DNA from: Ferruginibacter sp.
GTDB taxonomy: Bacteria > Bacteroidota > Bacteroidia > Chitinophagales > Chitinophagaceae
Length of the DNA: 31,455 nucleotides
NCBI GenBank assembly: GCA_025352435.1
Contig: JANXTN010000203.1
Span: 1-31,455, forward strand
Direction: 5' to 3'
The notes under the pieces are model-generated. The model did not search any database. It was not told where the DNA came from and saw only the letters and a list, made by a program, of their open reading frames with translations. Shown one piece after another: positions 6,305-15,693 of the stretch. The position numbers and the translations under genes are program-made. How positions within the stretch are numbered: position 1 is the first letter of the stretch; every line of letters starts with the position of its first letter.

Positions 6305-7114
6305 ATGAACGATTTTTTTAAAGGCAAAACCGTAGTCATCACAGGCGGAAGTGATGGCATTGGAAAAGCGCTCACCGAACTCCTGCTTTATTATGGTGCA
6401 AACGTCGCAACATGTGCACGAAGTCAGGATAAACTGAACACACTCCAACAAAACAATTTAAATAAGCCTCTGTTATGCATTTCGGCAGATGTTAGTATTT
6501 ATGAGGATTGCCAAAATTTTATAGACAAAACTATCCTTCAATTTAAAAAAATTGATATCCTAATAAATAATGCAGGTATTTCTATGCGTGCAGAGTTGAA
6601 AGATGCAGAGGTTACCATCATAAAAAAATTAATGGATGTAAATTTTTTAGGAACGGTGTATTGTACCAAGCTTGCTCTGGAAAGTTTAATAAAAACCAAG
6701 GGTACAATTGTTGGGGTCTCCTCTATTGCCGGCTATCGGGGCTTACCGGGCCGAAGTGGGTACAGCGCAAGTAAATTTGCCATGAACGGCTGGCTGGAAG
6801 CAGTAAGAACAGAATTACTTGATGATGGTGTAAATGTAATGTGGGTGGCACCGGGTTTCACGAAGAGCAATATAAGAAAGGCTGCATTAAATGAACATGC
6901 AGAAGCGCAGGGACAAAGTCCGCTGGATGAACAATCATTGATGACACCGGAAGAAGTAGCACAACACATTTTAACTGCAATTGAAAAAAGAAAACGTACG
7001 TTGGTACTAACTTACACAGGAAAACGTACAGTACTCATGAATAAATTTTTTGCATCGCTTACCGATCGCCTTACCAGAAATTTTTTTTATAAAAAAGGAA
7101 GGCTCGTAAAATAG
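6305..7114 (+). CDS. Short-chain dehydrogenase/reductase (SDR), classical type
   Basis: 269 residues. The Rossmann NAD(P)-binding motif TGGSDGIG is at 13-20, NNAG at 88-91, the active-site Asn in VNF near 113, Ser in VSSIAG near 139-140, and the catalytic pair Y153-x-x-x-K157 in YSASK. All residues needed for an active oxidoreductase are present. Length is typical for classical SDRs. A basic C-terminal tail follows (TRNFFYKKGRLVK), and the family member resembles DltE/3-ketosphinganine-reductase-like proteins, but the substrate cannot be read from sequence. The start is fixed by the absence of other upstream starts and by the promoter that ends 4 bases before the ATG. Confidence 0.9.
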   Translation: MNDFFKGKTVVITGGSDGIGKALTELLLYYGANVATCARSQDKLNTLQQNNLNKPLLCISADVSIYEDCQNFIDKTILQFKKIDILINNAGISMRAELKDAEVTIIKKLMDVNFLGTVYCTKLALESLIKTKGTIVGVSSIAGYRGLPGRSGYSASKFAMNGWLEAVRTELLDDGVNVMWVAPGFTKSNIRKAALNEHAEAQGQSPLDEQSLMTPEEVAQHILTAIEKRKRTLVLTYTGKRTVLMNKFFASLTDRLTRNFFYKKGRLVK

Positions 7115-7119
7115 CTTAA

Positions 7120-7127
7120 TAGCTTTG
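7120..7127 (+). promoter_or_regulatory. Possible -7 element for the SAM hydroxide adenosyltransferase gene
   Basis: TAGCTTTG matches TAnnTTTG and lies 35 bases before the ATG at 7163, just after the SDR stop. No upstream TTTG element is seen at the right distance, so co-transcription with the SDR gene is also possible. Confidence 0.4.
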
Positions 7128-7162
7128 GGTATATTATATTGCATGCTAAACAATTTTACGAG

Positions 7163-7996
7163 ATGCCTTTGTTAACCCTCACAAGCGATATAGGTGTACA
7201 GGATTTTATGCCCGCCGCCATTAAGGGTCAGATAATGCAGGCCGATCCTTCTTTCAACGTTATTGATGTAACTCATTTGCTATCTCCCTTCAATTATCCC
7301 CAAGCTGCATACGTATGCCGAAATGCTATTAAAAATTTTCCTGCCGGCACCTACCATTTAATTCTGATAAATTTATTTGATGAGAAGTGCGACCATCTTC
7401 TTTTTATAGAACACAATGGACATTTTATTGGTTGTGCAGATAATGGACTTATAACAATGATTCTTGAAGAAGAGCCACAGAAAATAACTGCACTAACAAT
7501 GGAAAAAAACCAGCCACGTAATATTTTATACTGTACCAATATCTTCGCTAAAGCATTCAGTAAACTTGCATCAGGCACGCCCTTCGCAGAAATTGGCTAT
7601 CCGGATATTTCGATTAAAGTGAAAAACCCACTAAAACCAATGTTGGGCAACAACTGGATTGAAGGACAAATAATTTTTATTGATAACTTTGAAAATGTCA
7701 TAGTAAACATCAGCAAGGAAGAATTTGAAGAACAGAGAAAAGGAAGAAAATTTTCCATTGTGTTTAAGCGAGACGAAAGCATAGAAAAAATAAGTGAAAC
7801 TTATGCGGATGTACCCGAAGGTGAAAAAGTTGCTTTATTTAATGCAGCGGGTTATCTGGAAATAGCAATCAATAAAGGCAATGCCGCAGGGCTCTTTGGG
7901 CTGCAGGGTTTCTCAGAAAGACAACAAAAAGTATTACAGGTTCAATTTTCAAACAATCATATTTTTTACCAGACGGTTAAAGTATATTTTCAATAA
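7163..7996 (+). CDS. SAM hydroxide adenosyltransferase (DUF62 / fluorinase-chlorinase fold)
   Basis: 277 residues from ATG 7163. The frame also allows a TTG start at 7139, but the family begins right at the LTLTSDIG strand, as MPLLTLTSDIGVQDF does here. Conserved features are D9 and D14 in TSDIGVQDF, INLFDEKCDHLL, FIGCADNGL and the C-terminal-domain IDNFENVIVNI. Members of this family use a water-derived hydroxide to split S-adenosylmethionine into adenosine and methionine; the halogenases are rare relatives. Without residue-level comparison, the hydrolase is the default reading. The downstream DUF2911 gene is 38 bases away and may be co-transcribed. Confidence 0.85.
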   Translation: MPLLTLTSDIGVQDFMPAAIKGQIMQADPSFNVIDVTHLLSPFNYPQAAYVCRNAIKNFPAGTYHLILINLFDEKCDHLLFIEHNGHFIGCADNGLITMILEEEPQKITALTMEKNQPRNILYCTNIFAKAFSKLASGTPFAEIGYPDISIKVKNPLKPMLGNNWIEGQIIFIDNFENVIVNISKEEFEEQRKGRKFSIVFKRDESIEKISETYADVPEGEKVALFNAAGYLEIAINKGNAAGLFGLQGFSERQQKVLQVQFSNNHIFYQTVKVYFQ

Positions 7997-8034
7997 AATT
8001 TTATAACAACATACATCATACTAAAAAAACAAAA

Positions 8035-8862
8035 ATGAAAAAACTATTATTTGCATTCTCATTGTTGTGCACTGCAACGATTGCAACTGCGCAATTAAAA
8101 ATGCCCGCACCCTCGCCTTCACAAACTATAAAGCAGGATTTTGCTTTAGGAAGTATTGAAATCATTTATAGTCGTCCATCAATAAAAGGTAGAAAAGTAT
8201 TTGGTGACCTTGTACCATATAACGCAGTTTGGCGTACCGGTGCTAATGCCGCAACATTAATTAAGTTTAATGACGCCGTGGAAATAGGAGGTAAAAAACT
8301 CGATACCGGTACATATGCGTTGTATAGTATTCCAAATGAAGGGAACTGGGAAATTATTTTAAACAAAGGAATTACAAACTGGGGCACTGAGTATAAACAG
8401 TCGGAAGATGTTGTTAGATTTAAGGTGAATACAATGAAAATGAAAGAAGCTGTAGAAACTTTTACGATGCAGTTTGCAAACATAAAGCCTGAAAGCTGTG
8501 ACTTACAAATTATGTGGGATAAAACTGTGGTTTCTATACCTGTTACAGCGCTAATAAAAGACCGCATGCGTGCGTCCATTGAAAAAGCAATGATGGGTGA
8601 TAAAAAACCATACTGGAATGCTGCACAGTTTTATAATGAATATGATAAAAACAGCGCTAAGGCATTAGAAAATATAAATGCTGCAGTAGCACAAAATCCG
8701 AAAGCTTATTACATGTGGTTATATAAAGCGAAAATTGAAAAAGATATGGGTGATAAAAAGGCAGCTATGGCTAGCTCACAAAAATCTTTGATGCTGGCAA
8801 AGGAAGCTAAAAATGAGGATTACGTAAAAATGAATGAAGACTTAATGAAGAAATTAAAATAA
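8035..8862 (+). CDS. Exported DUF2911 protein with C-terminal TPR-like helices
   Basis: 275 residues. Signal peptide 1-20 (MKKLLFAFSLL to ATAQ). Residues about 25-165 match the DUF2911 pattern common in Bacteroidetes: SPSQTIKQDFALGSIEI, YSRPSIKGRKVFG, VWRTGANAATLIKF and YALYSIPNEGNWEIILNK. After about residue 195 the sequence is helical: YWNAAQFYNEYDKNSAKALENI, then AYYMWLYKAKIEKDMGDKKAA, looking like one to two tetratricopeptide units. Function of DUF2911 is unknown; a periplasmic or surface location is likely. It is the last gene before a strong terminator. Confidence 0.85.
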   Translation: MKKLLFAFSLLCTATIATAQLKMPAPSPSQTIKQDFALGSIEIIYSRPSIKGRKVFGDLVPYNAVWRTGANAATLIKFNDAVEIGGKKLDTGTYALYSIPNEGNWEIILNKGITNWGTEYKQSEDVVRFKVNTMKMKEAVETFTMQFANIKPESCDLQIMWDKTVVSIPVTALIKDRMRASIEKAMMGDKKPYWNAAQFYNEYDKNSAKALENINAAVAQNPKAYYMWLYKAKIEKDMGDKKAAMASSQKSLMLAKEAKNEDYVKMNEDLMKKLK

Positions 8863-8879
8863 AATTATCTTCCGAATTG

Positions 8880-8907
8880 AAAGCCGCTTTTATAAGGCGG
8901 CTTTTTT
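8880..8907 (+). terminator. Intrinsic terminator of the DUF2911 gene
   Basis: AAAGCCGC (8880-8887) and GCGGCTTT (8897-8904) form an 8-base stem followed by T residues. The 3' half overlaps the last codons of the convergent symporter gene. There is no T-run in the opposite direction, so it works mainly for the plus strand. Confidence 0.88.
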
Positions 8908-10521
8908 ATTACCCAAAAAAAGCTGTAGAATTAAACTTGTGAAAATTACAAAGATTACTCCAATAACATTCAACCATAAGAAAGAAATTACATCTGCTTT
9001 ATAAATTACAATCACACCTATTTGAGATGATAATGCAGCTATAAAAACTGCATTTGCCTGTACTTTTTTTATCCAAAACGCAACTAAAAAAATACCAAGT
9101 ATAACACCGTAAAATATAGACCCTAAAATATTTACTGCTTCTATTAAACTGTTGCCAATATTTTGTGCAAACATGGCAATGATGATGCAGAATACTCCCC
9201 AGCCAAATGTATACCACTGAGAAGTTTTATATTCCTGCAAAGAAGTTTTTTCTGCAGTAAAGAATTTCTGGTGAAAGTCAATCATAGTGCAGGCCGCCAA
9301 GGAATTTAATGCACCCGCAATACTTCCCCATGCACTTAAAAATATTACTGCAAATAATAATCCTGTAAGGCCAATAGGCAAATTATCTTTTACAAATCGA
9401 AGAAAAATAAAATTAGTATCATTAGCATCATCACCCGGCAAAGCCTTCTTAAGCTCTGCTTTGTAAGCAGTTCTGTTTTTTGCCATCGCTACTGCATCTT
9501 TGCCTGCAGCTGCTTCATTGTACGCCATTGTAATTTTTTGTAACTCAGGTGCAAATGCTGTCTTATTTGCAGCAATAATTTTAGTATCATCAAAGTAGAC
9601 AGGTGCTTTGTGATAGAGATAGAATGTGAAAATTAAAATGCCTATCAAGAGTATAAAAAACTGCATCGGTACTTTTACGAGTCCATTCATCAGCAATCCT
9701 TTCCTGCTTTCTTCAATATTTTTTCCTGTTAAATATTTACCCACCTGGCTATGATCAGTTCCAAAATAGCTAAGTGCAAGAAAAAAGCCACCAATTAATC
9801 CACTCCAGATATTGTACTTATCTTTCCAATCAAACCCTTTGTCAGTGAAGCCTGTAGTAATCACATTCATTTTTCCATAAGTACCTGCTTCTTTAATCGC
9901 CTCTTTAAATCCCATACCTGGGGGCAACATGCTTACAGCAATGTATCCAATCAAAAAAAGAGAAATGAAAATGATAATCATCTGCAGTTTCTGCGTGTGC
10001 GCCACCGCATTTGCCCCGCCACTCACGGTATAAATAATCAAAATACCTCCCATTAAAATATTTGTGTAATAAATATTCCAACCCATAATGGAACATAAAA
10101 TTAGAGAAGGCGCATAAATACTCACACCGGTACTTAATCCCCGAGAAATTAAAAACAGGAATGAAGTAAAGGTTCTTGTTTTTACATCAAACCGCTTTTC
10201 TAAAAATTCGTACGCTGTATAAACTTTTAATTTGTTAAAAACAGGAACAAAGAAGATACTGATGACAATCATTGCGAAGGGTAAACCAAAATAGTACTGT
10301 ACAAACCGCATTCCATCTGTATAAGCCTGACCGGGGCCTGTGAGGTAAGTAATGGCACTCGCCTGTGTTCCCATGATACTTAATAAAACCAAGTACCAAG
10401 GCATACTTCTATTGCTTAAAAAATATCCTTCTAAATTTTTTGTTGTGCGGCTTTTATATATACCATACGCCACAATGCAACATAATACAGAAACAAGTAT
10501 GATCCAGTCAATAATATTCAT
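8890..10521 (-). CDS. Sodium:solute symporter (SSS family)
   Basis: 543 residues with about 13 membrane helices. The start MNIIDWIILVSVLCCIVAYGIY, then SMPWYLVLLSIMGTQASAITYLTGPGQAY and GLPFAMIVISIFFVPVF, are typical of the SSS family. A hydrophilic segment at about 310-370, rich in Ala and Lys, is an extracytoplasmic or cytoplasmic loop insertion. These carriers use the Na+ gradient to import sugars, amino acids or organic acids. It is the third gene of an M14 - PIG-L - symporter operon, 12 bases behind PIG-L. Its substrate is probably a product of those exported enzymes; this is inference. Confidence 0.9.
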   Translation of the reverse strand: MNIIDWIILVSVLCCIVAYGIYKSRTTKNLEGYFLSNRSMPWYLVLLSIMGTQASAITYLTGPGQAYTDGMRFVQYYFGLPFAMIVISIFFVPVFNKLKVYTAYEFLEKRFDVKTRTFTSFLFLISRGLSTGVSIYAPSLILCSIMGWNIYYTNILMGGILIIYTVSGGANAVAHTQKLQMIIIFISLFLIGYIAVSMLPPGMGFKEAIKEAGTYGKMNVITTGFTDKGFDWKDKYNIWSGLIGGFFLALSYFGTDHSQVGKYLTGKNIEESRKGLLMNGLVKVPMQFFILLIGILIFTFYLYHKAPVYFDDTKIIAANKTAFAPELQKITMAYNEAAAGKDAVAMAKNRTAYKAELKKALPGDDANDTNFIFLRFVKDNLPIGLTGLLFAVIFLSAWGSIAGALNSLAACTMIDFHQKFFTAEKTSLQEYKTSQWYTFGWGVFCIIIAMFAQNIGNSLIEAVNILGSIFYGVILGIFLVAFWIKKVQANAVFIAALSSQIGVIVIYKADVISFLWLNVIGVIFVIFTSLILQLFLGNKKAAL

Positions 10522-10533
10522 TGGACTATGATA

Positions 10534-13005
10534 TTATTTCTGCGGTTTAGCAATCAAATTTGCAAATAATCTGTAAGCGCCGGGTACACCTGCAGGCAAT
10601 TCTCTAAAAAAAACGAGACCTGTATACACATATTTCCCCTTGCCATAATCAGCTATAATGAGACTTCCGTCCTGTTCTGCTTCTCCCGGGTCTTTCATGC
10701 TGATTATTCTTTTGTATGCGGGATCTATTTTTTCAGCATGGTAAGTACTCCTTTCCTGAATCCATCCTTCAAAATCTTTTTGAGAAATTTTATTGGGATA
10801 ATTTAACGCCGGATGATTTGGTAGTAAAAAATTTACCGTGGCAGTTTCATCTGTAATTCTATTTCTGCTTATTGTAAACGGATAAGGAGAAATATCCGCC
10901 TTTACCGGTCCTATAGAATTATTTGTATTGTATTGTGTGAGTAACACGCCTCCATCTTTTACATACTGCATCAATGTCGGGTAAACATTGCTAAGCCATG
11001 CGTGAATGTTATATGCACGAACACCGGTAACTATCACATCGAATTGCGTTAATTTAAATGGAGTAATATCCTTTTCTGTAAGTATCGTTACTTTATATCC
11101 CATCTGCTCCAATGCCTGCGCCACTTTATCTCCTGCTCCATCAATATAACCTGCTGAATTTCCAACCGTTTTTAAGTCGATTTTCAACACCTTCACCTTG
11201 TCCATGTAATTATAAAATACGTCGGGTATATGATCGTAACTTATTCTTTTGAGCGAAGTATACTGATGCTCAAACATAGACGCAGCAACCAGTTCCCCGC
11301 CAACAGAAGTTACCCCATCGTTTGCAAAATCATTCCCTTTCAAAACTGTTGAAAAATTTGTTTTAGCGTTCTTTTGCATTACCATTATCGTATCAGCCAC
11401 AAGCATACTTTCTTTGCCCACTTTTGTGTAAAATTTTATCTTTTCGTTCAAGTTATCGTTGGATTGTATAGAAAAGTCCACCTGCTTTTTTTCATCTTTT
11501 TTATTATTGGAAAAAATTAAAAGGTTGGGTGTGGCATTTATAAATACCGGAGAAACAATTTGTACCGGTTGATATAATTCTCCTTTTACAGGATCTGTGT
11601 ATTTGTATATAATTGGTTTCTTAATAGTAATTTCTTTTCCTTCGAAATTTATTATGAAATCAACGAGTGGCAAATCATTTTGGGCTTTCCCAATCTCTTC
11701 CTGATTTTTAACATTAAAGCTGCCGTAATCTTTTTCTTGTCCTAGCCAGTAAGGTTGTGTTACAGTCGCATTTTGAGGGATAAGAAAAGTTTGAGTTAAA
11801 GAACTATTTTCATTTTCCTGAGTCTTGAAATTATAGTAAGTATCATGGAAATGTAAACTCGCATTTTTAACATCAACTCCTAAACGATTGTTGAATGTGA
11901 AATTAAGTTTCATACTATCCCCTACAGTGTTGAATTGCTCGTTTGCCTGAGCCTCTAAAAAAACACCTGACGCTTTTTCAATAATATTAGTGAGTTGAGA
12001 TAGTTTGTAATCTTTCCAATATTTACTTTCTATACTTTCGAAATCTGAGTAAAGGTTGACAAGATTCTTTAAACTTTTAGAGGGATCAAGAAAAGAAAAA
12101 TTATTTATTAAACTGTTAAGAGCAAGAGTAAAATTTTTACCGACTTTTTTTGAGGTTATATCTACACCATCCATTAAATCATTAACAGGCTTCTCCCCTT
12201 TTATGGTGGTAAAATATTCAAAAGATTTTCCTCTTTGTGCAGGGACACCAAAACCCTGACTCTTGTGCCTACTGCGACTTTCTGCAGCTATTTCACCATA
12301 ACTTTTTCCAAGTATGGGATTATAAACACCACAGTCTATTTTAAATTGATCTTCTCTTGTTGTATTGTTGCCGCCAAAATTAAATGTGTTCCAGAGCAAT
12401 CTTTTGGCTTGCCATATTGTAACATATTTTAACTGCTCAGGAAATTTTGTAGGATCAGCTGCAGCGTCAAATGCTTCCCCCGCAAGTATTGCAGAAGCTG
12501 TATGATGACCATGGCCTCCTTCACCTGTTGTGGGGAAACGAGTAATGATTACATCGGGTTTAAATTTTCTGATAACCCATACCACATCTGACAAGATTTT
12601 ATCGTGCCCCCAAATGCGCATTGCTTCTTCGGGATTTTTACTAAAGCCAAAATCAAATGCACGGCTAAAAAACTGTTCCGCACCATCAATTCTTCTGGCC
12701 GACAGCAATTCCTGTGTGCGAATTAATCCAAGGTCAATTCCCTGATCATCTCCAATTAAATTCTGTCCGCCATCACCTCTCGTAAGACTTAAATAACCTG
12801 TACGGAATTTTCTTTCATTGGCTAAATAAGCAAGTAGCCTTGTGTTTTCATCATCCGGATGAGCAGCCACATAGAGCACGCTGCCATACACTTCCAACTT
12901 TTTCATTTGCTGCAAAATATCGGCAGCAGAATAAGTAGCAGGAGCCTGAGCATTGGTACTGGTTAAAGAAACTACAGAAAGTAAAAGCAAAAAATATTTC
13001 TTCAT
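10534..13005 (-). CDS. Large exported PIG-L family deacetylase with C-terminal Rossmann-like module
   Basis: 823 residues from ATG 13005; the frame is open to 13029 but the signal peptide MKKYFLLLLSVVSLTSTNAQ begins at 13005. The PIG-L zinc site is intact: AHPDDE at 48-53 and the HxxH-type GGHGHH at 163-168. PIG-L enzymes remove acetyl from N-acetylglucosaminyl compounds. Small members of about 230 residues act in bacillithiol or mycothiol synthesis; this one is more than three times longer and exported. Residues about 290-600 look like beta-sandwich modules. Residues about 620-820 (from KVLKIDLKTVGNSAGYIDGA to KYVYTGLVFFRELPAG) resemble a class-I glutamine-amidotransferase-like fold without an obvious catalytic Cys. 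Operon partner of the M14 peptidase and symporter genes. Confidence 0.88.
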   Translation of the reverse strand: MKKYFLLLLSVVSLTSTNAQAPATYSAADILQQMKKLEVYGSVLYVAAHPDDENTRLLAYLANERKFRTGYLSLTRGDGGQNLIGDDQGIDLGLIRTQELLSARRIDGAEQFFSRAFDFGFSKNPEEAMRIWGHDKILSDVVWVIRKFKPDVIITRFPTTGEGGHGHHTASAILAGEAFDAAADPTKFPEQLKYVTIWQAKRLLWNTFNFGGNNTTREDQFKIDCGVYNPILGKSYGEIAAESRSRHKSQGFGVPAQRGKSFEYFTTIKGEKPVNDLMDGVDITSKKVGKNFTLALNSLINNFSFLDPSKSLKNLVNLYSDFESIESKYWKDYKLSQLTNIIEKASGVFLEAQANEQFNTVGDSMKLNFTFNNRLGVDVKNASLHFHDTYYNFKTQENENSSLTQTFLIPQNATVTQPYWLGQEKDYGSFNVKNQEEIGKAQNDLPLVDFIINFEGKEITIKKPIIYKYTDPVKGELYQPVQIVSPVFINATPNLLIFSNNKKDEKKQVDFSIQSNDNLNEKIKFYTKVGKESMLVADTIMVMQKNAKTNFSTVLKGNDFANDGVTSVGGELVAASMFEHQYTSLKRISYDHIPDVFYNYMDKVKVLKIDLKTVGNSAGYIDGAGDKVAQALEQMGYKVTILTEKDITPFKLTQFDVIVTGVRAYNIHAWLSNVYPTLMQYVKDGGVLLTQYNTNNSIGPVKADISPYPFTISRNRITDETATVNFLLPNHPALNYPNKISQKDFEGWIQERSTYHAEKIDPAYKRIISMKDPGEAEQDGSLIIADYGKGKYVYTGLVFFRELPAGVPGAYRLFANLIAKPQK

Positions 13006-13042
13006 TATTATTGTTATTTTAAAACTCATGCGATTGGTTTAT

Positions 13043-15550
13043 TTATTGACCAACAAAAAAAACTGCATTGGTAAATAGCATCTTTCCGTTTTCCCAAAAA
13101 CTCCTAAAAAGTGGATTATCTGCAAAGAATATAACCGAGCCTCTGCCCATTGGCAATTCTCCTAAAAGCACTGCATCTTTTAAATGAGCTTTTACTTTAT
13201 TACCAACAAAACCCGCAACAGGCTGTGTTTTTCTTATTACACCCACATTCCATCCATCTCTCAAATATTCGTACGCATTTTCATTTAGTTTTAATGTGTA
13301 ATAAAAATTTGGATAGCCGAATCCTATGGGATGGGTATTATCAAGTTCCATCTTGTAAATAGCGCCGGGTATGTTATTAGTTACATCTTCTTTTTCTCTT
13401 TCTGAGTATTTTTTCAAGGCGCTATAACCGAGTGCACTATCTGTTTTATCTTCAGGTAGTTTTTTCAATTTTATTCCCCAGTCTAGTGCTGAAATCTGCT
13501 TCACAGCGTTTTCCATGGCAATTAATCTTCCACCATCTTTAACCCATTGTCTTAATGAAGCAACACCATCTTTAGAATTTAAAAATTTATAATTCCCGTC
13601 CGGCAAAATGATTGTGTTATAATTTTTCAACTCAGTATTATCAAAATCCGTGGCATTTACAAGGGTGATTTTTTTATTAAGTTCCTGTTCAAACAAATGC
13701 CAAACCTCACCAGCGCCGGATGCTGATACACCTTCACCGGTAAGCAATGCTACTTTTGGATTTTTTATAAAGTGAATTTTATTAGAACCTGCGTCAAATC
13801 CTTTTTGGGAAAATCCTGAGGATAAAATTTTGTAGTCAATTTTATTTTGCTGAAACAAAGCAATAATTTTTTCTATTTTATCTTCATTTCCTTTCCGGAG
13901 TACGAGTAAACTTCCTTCATTAAATGTAATATCATCATTTAAAAAAGAAGATTCGGCAAACCTGAGTTTTACATTTGCATCCAGCAATGCGCTCACAAGT
14001 TTTGTTTCATTAAAACCGTTGTAAGCCACTACATAGCCATAGGCATTGCTGGTAGCAGCTGTTGAGGGTGTACTGTTATTCTCACCATTTATAGAAACAA
14101 TATTTTCTTTGCAGGCATAAGTTTGCAGCCCGTATGCATAAGGCAATGCCCATGCAGTAATATCATAAGTGGCACTGTCATTAAGTTTTGGTTGTGGCTC
14201 AAACAGCACTCTTAGCAATGCGGCTTTAGGTTGTGCAGCATTTATAATAAGATCATTTTTTTGCAGAGAAAAATTTTCTTCTTTCTGGTTAAAATAATTA
14301 TAGCCCTTCGCAGTACCATTACTATTGGTATATCCAAACATTATTTCATTTTTTTGAAGCAGATTTTTTAAGGCAGCTATGTTTCCTTTTGAAATGTTTT
14401 TTACAACATAACTTTTGTACACATTATTTTTACCGGCATTGCTTTCATCAAAATAATTTTTAAAATTAAATAACAGTTTACTTGCATTTGCAGAAGCTAT
14501 TTCTATTGTACTGATGCTTGTAGCAAAATGATGTGCAATTCTATCGTCCAGTGTAAGTGTATCTCCATTTCTTAATGCTATAGAAACACCTGAACCGCCA
14601 TTACCACCTTGCTCATAGGTCATTCCAATACTTCCGTTAAACAAAGGATACGTATCTCCGTACGATGGATAAAATAAATCAAATTGCTGCTTGGTAAAAA
14701 ACAGCCACCCATTTGCATCAAAATATTTCGCATTATTTTTTCCTACGGTTACTTGAAAATCTTTTTGCCATTGCGTTACAGCTTCATGCACAGGTTCTGC
14801 AGCAGGTGCAAAATAATAAGGATTGTTAGGAGATTGTTCATGAAAATCACAGTGAATTTGGGGCATCCATTGCTGGTATTTTGCAAGGCGTGCCTGCGAC
14901 TCGATTTGTGTTTGCCAAGCCCAGTCACGGTTTAAATCAAAATTATAATGATTGGTTCTTCCACCTGGCCAAGGTTCATGATGCTCTCTCGCATTTACAT
15001 CAGCGTTAGGATATTTGCCACTTACCTGTCTAAGCCAATTTACATATCTATCACGACCGTCAGGGTTTAAACATGGATCAATAATTACTATAGTATTTTT
15101 CATCCACCCATTTAAAGCTTCATCTTTTCCACTTAATATTTCATACAGAACTTTCATCGAAACCTCCGAAGAACTGGTTTCGTTACCATGTACGTTGTAA
15201 CTAAGCCAGACAATAACGGGAGCATTTACATTTCCCGGTGCATCTTTCAATAAGCCAGTTAAACGCAGATTGTTTTTTCTGATTTCATCAATTCTCTGCA
15301 TATTTTCCTTGCTTGCTATTACAGCCATCAGCAAAGGTCTTCCTTCATTCGTTTCACCATATTTTTCCAGCTTCATCTGGTCGGGCACAGCGTTAGCTGC
15401 CGTTTCGAAATAATTTACTATTCGTGAATGAGCGGTAAATTTGCTTCCTAATTTATAACCCAGAAAAGCATCCGGACTTATAATATTTTGTGCTTTAGTA
15501 AAAGAGGAAAGTGTACATAGAAATAATAAACTGAGCGTTATTTTGATCAT
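13043..15550 (-). CDS. Exported M14 family zinc carboxypeptidase with C-terminal amidotransferase-like module
   Basis: 835 residues. Signal peptide MIKITLSLLFLCTLSSFTKAQ. The catalytic domain (about 35-350) has the zinc motif H121-x-x-E124 in NVHGNETSS, the substrate-binding LNRDW (206-210), third zinc ligand H237 in CDFHEQ, and general base E313 in MTYEQGG. All are present, so it should be active. M14 enzymes cleave C-terminal residues, or in some cases the gamma-D-Glu-diaminopimelate bond of murein peptides. The C-terminal half holds NPKVALLTGEGVSASGAGEV followed by FEQELNKKITLVNATDF and YNTIILPDG, a Rossmann-like amidotransferase-type region. First gene of the operon, 37 bases before the PIG-L start. 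Confidence 0.9.
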   Translation of the reverse strand: MIKITLSLLFLCTLSSFTKAQNIISPDAFLGYKLGSKFTAHSRIVNYFETAANAVPDQMKLEKYGETNEGRPLLMAVIASKENMQRIDEIRKNNLRLTGLLKDAPGNVNAPVIVWLSYNVHGNETSSSEVSMKVLYEILSGKDEALNGWMKNTIVIIDPCLNPDGRDRYVNWLRQVSGKYPNADVNAREHHEPWPGGRTNHYNFDLNRDWAWQTQIESQARLAKYQQWMPQIHCDFHEQSPNNPYYFAPAAEPVHEAVTQWQKDFQVTVGKNNAKYFDANGWLFFTKQQFDLFYPSYGDTYPLFNGSIGMTYEQGGNGGSGVSIALRNGDTLTLDDRIAHHFATSISTIEIASANASKLLFNFKNYFDESNAGKNNVYKSYVVKNISKGNIAALKNLLQKNEIMFGYTNSNGTAKGYNYFNQKEENFSLQKNDLIINAAQPKAALLRVLFEPQPKLNDSATYDITAWALPYAYGLQTYACKENIVSINGENNSTPSTAATSNAYGYVVAYNGFNETKLVSALLDANVKLRFAESSFLNDDITFNEGSLLVLRKGNEDKIEKIIALFQQNKIDYKILSSGFSQKGFDAGSNKIHFIKNPKVALLTGEGVSASGAGEVWHLFEQELNKKITLVNATDFDNTELKNYNTIILPDGNYKFLNSKDGVASLRQWVKDGGRLIAMENAVKQISALDWGIKLKKLPEDKTDSALGYSALKKYSEREKEDVTNNIPGAIYKMELDNTHPIGFGYPNFYYTLKLNENAYEYLRDGWNVGVIRKTQPVAGFVGNKVKAHLKDAVLLGELPMGRGSVIFFADNPLFRSFWENGKMLFTNAVFFVGQ

Positions 15551-15682
15551 ATGAGTTAAAATTATAGCAGTGAAATTATATTGTAAAAAAATAAAAACCG
15601 ATTTTATTTTGGATACTATTTTAAGAATAAATGGATGTTACTAATTTATATTTATGTAAAGACAATTGCCAATTCAAAACAT

Positions 15683-15690
15683 TACATTTG
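15683..15690 (+). promoter_or_regulatory. Possible -7 element next to the gamma-glutamyltransferase start
   Basis: TACATTTG is a full match to TAnnTTTG and ends 3 bases before the ATG at 15694. No TTTG element is found 18-20 bases upstream, so support is only half that of the SDR promoter. Confidence 0.4.
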
Positions 15691-15693
15691 AGA

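Noticed and set aside
8166..8579. 137-residue minus-strand frame inside the DUF2911 gene
   Set aside because: Antisense to conserved DUF2911 sequence; no independent support.
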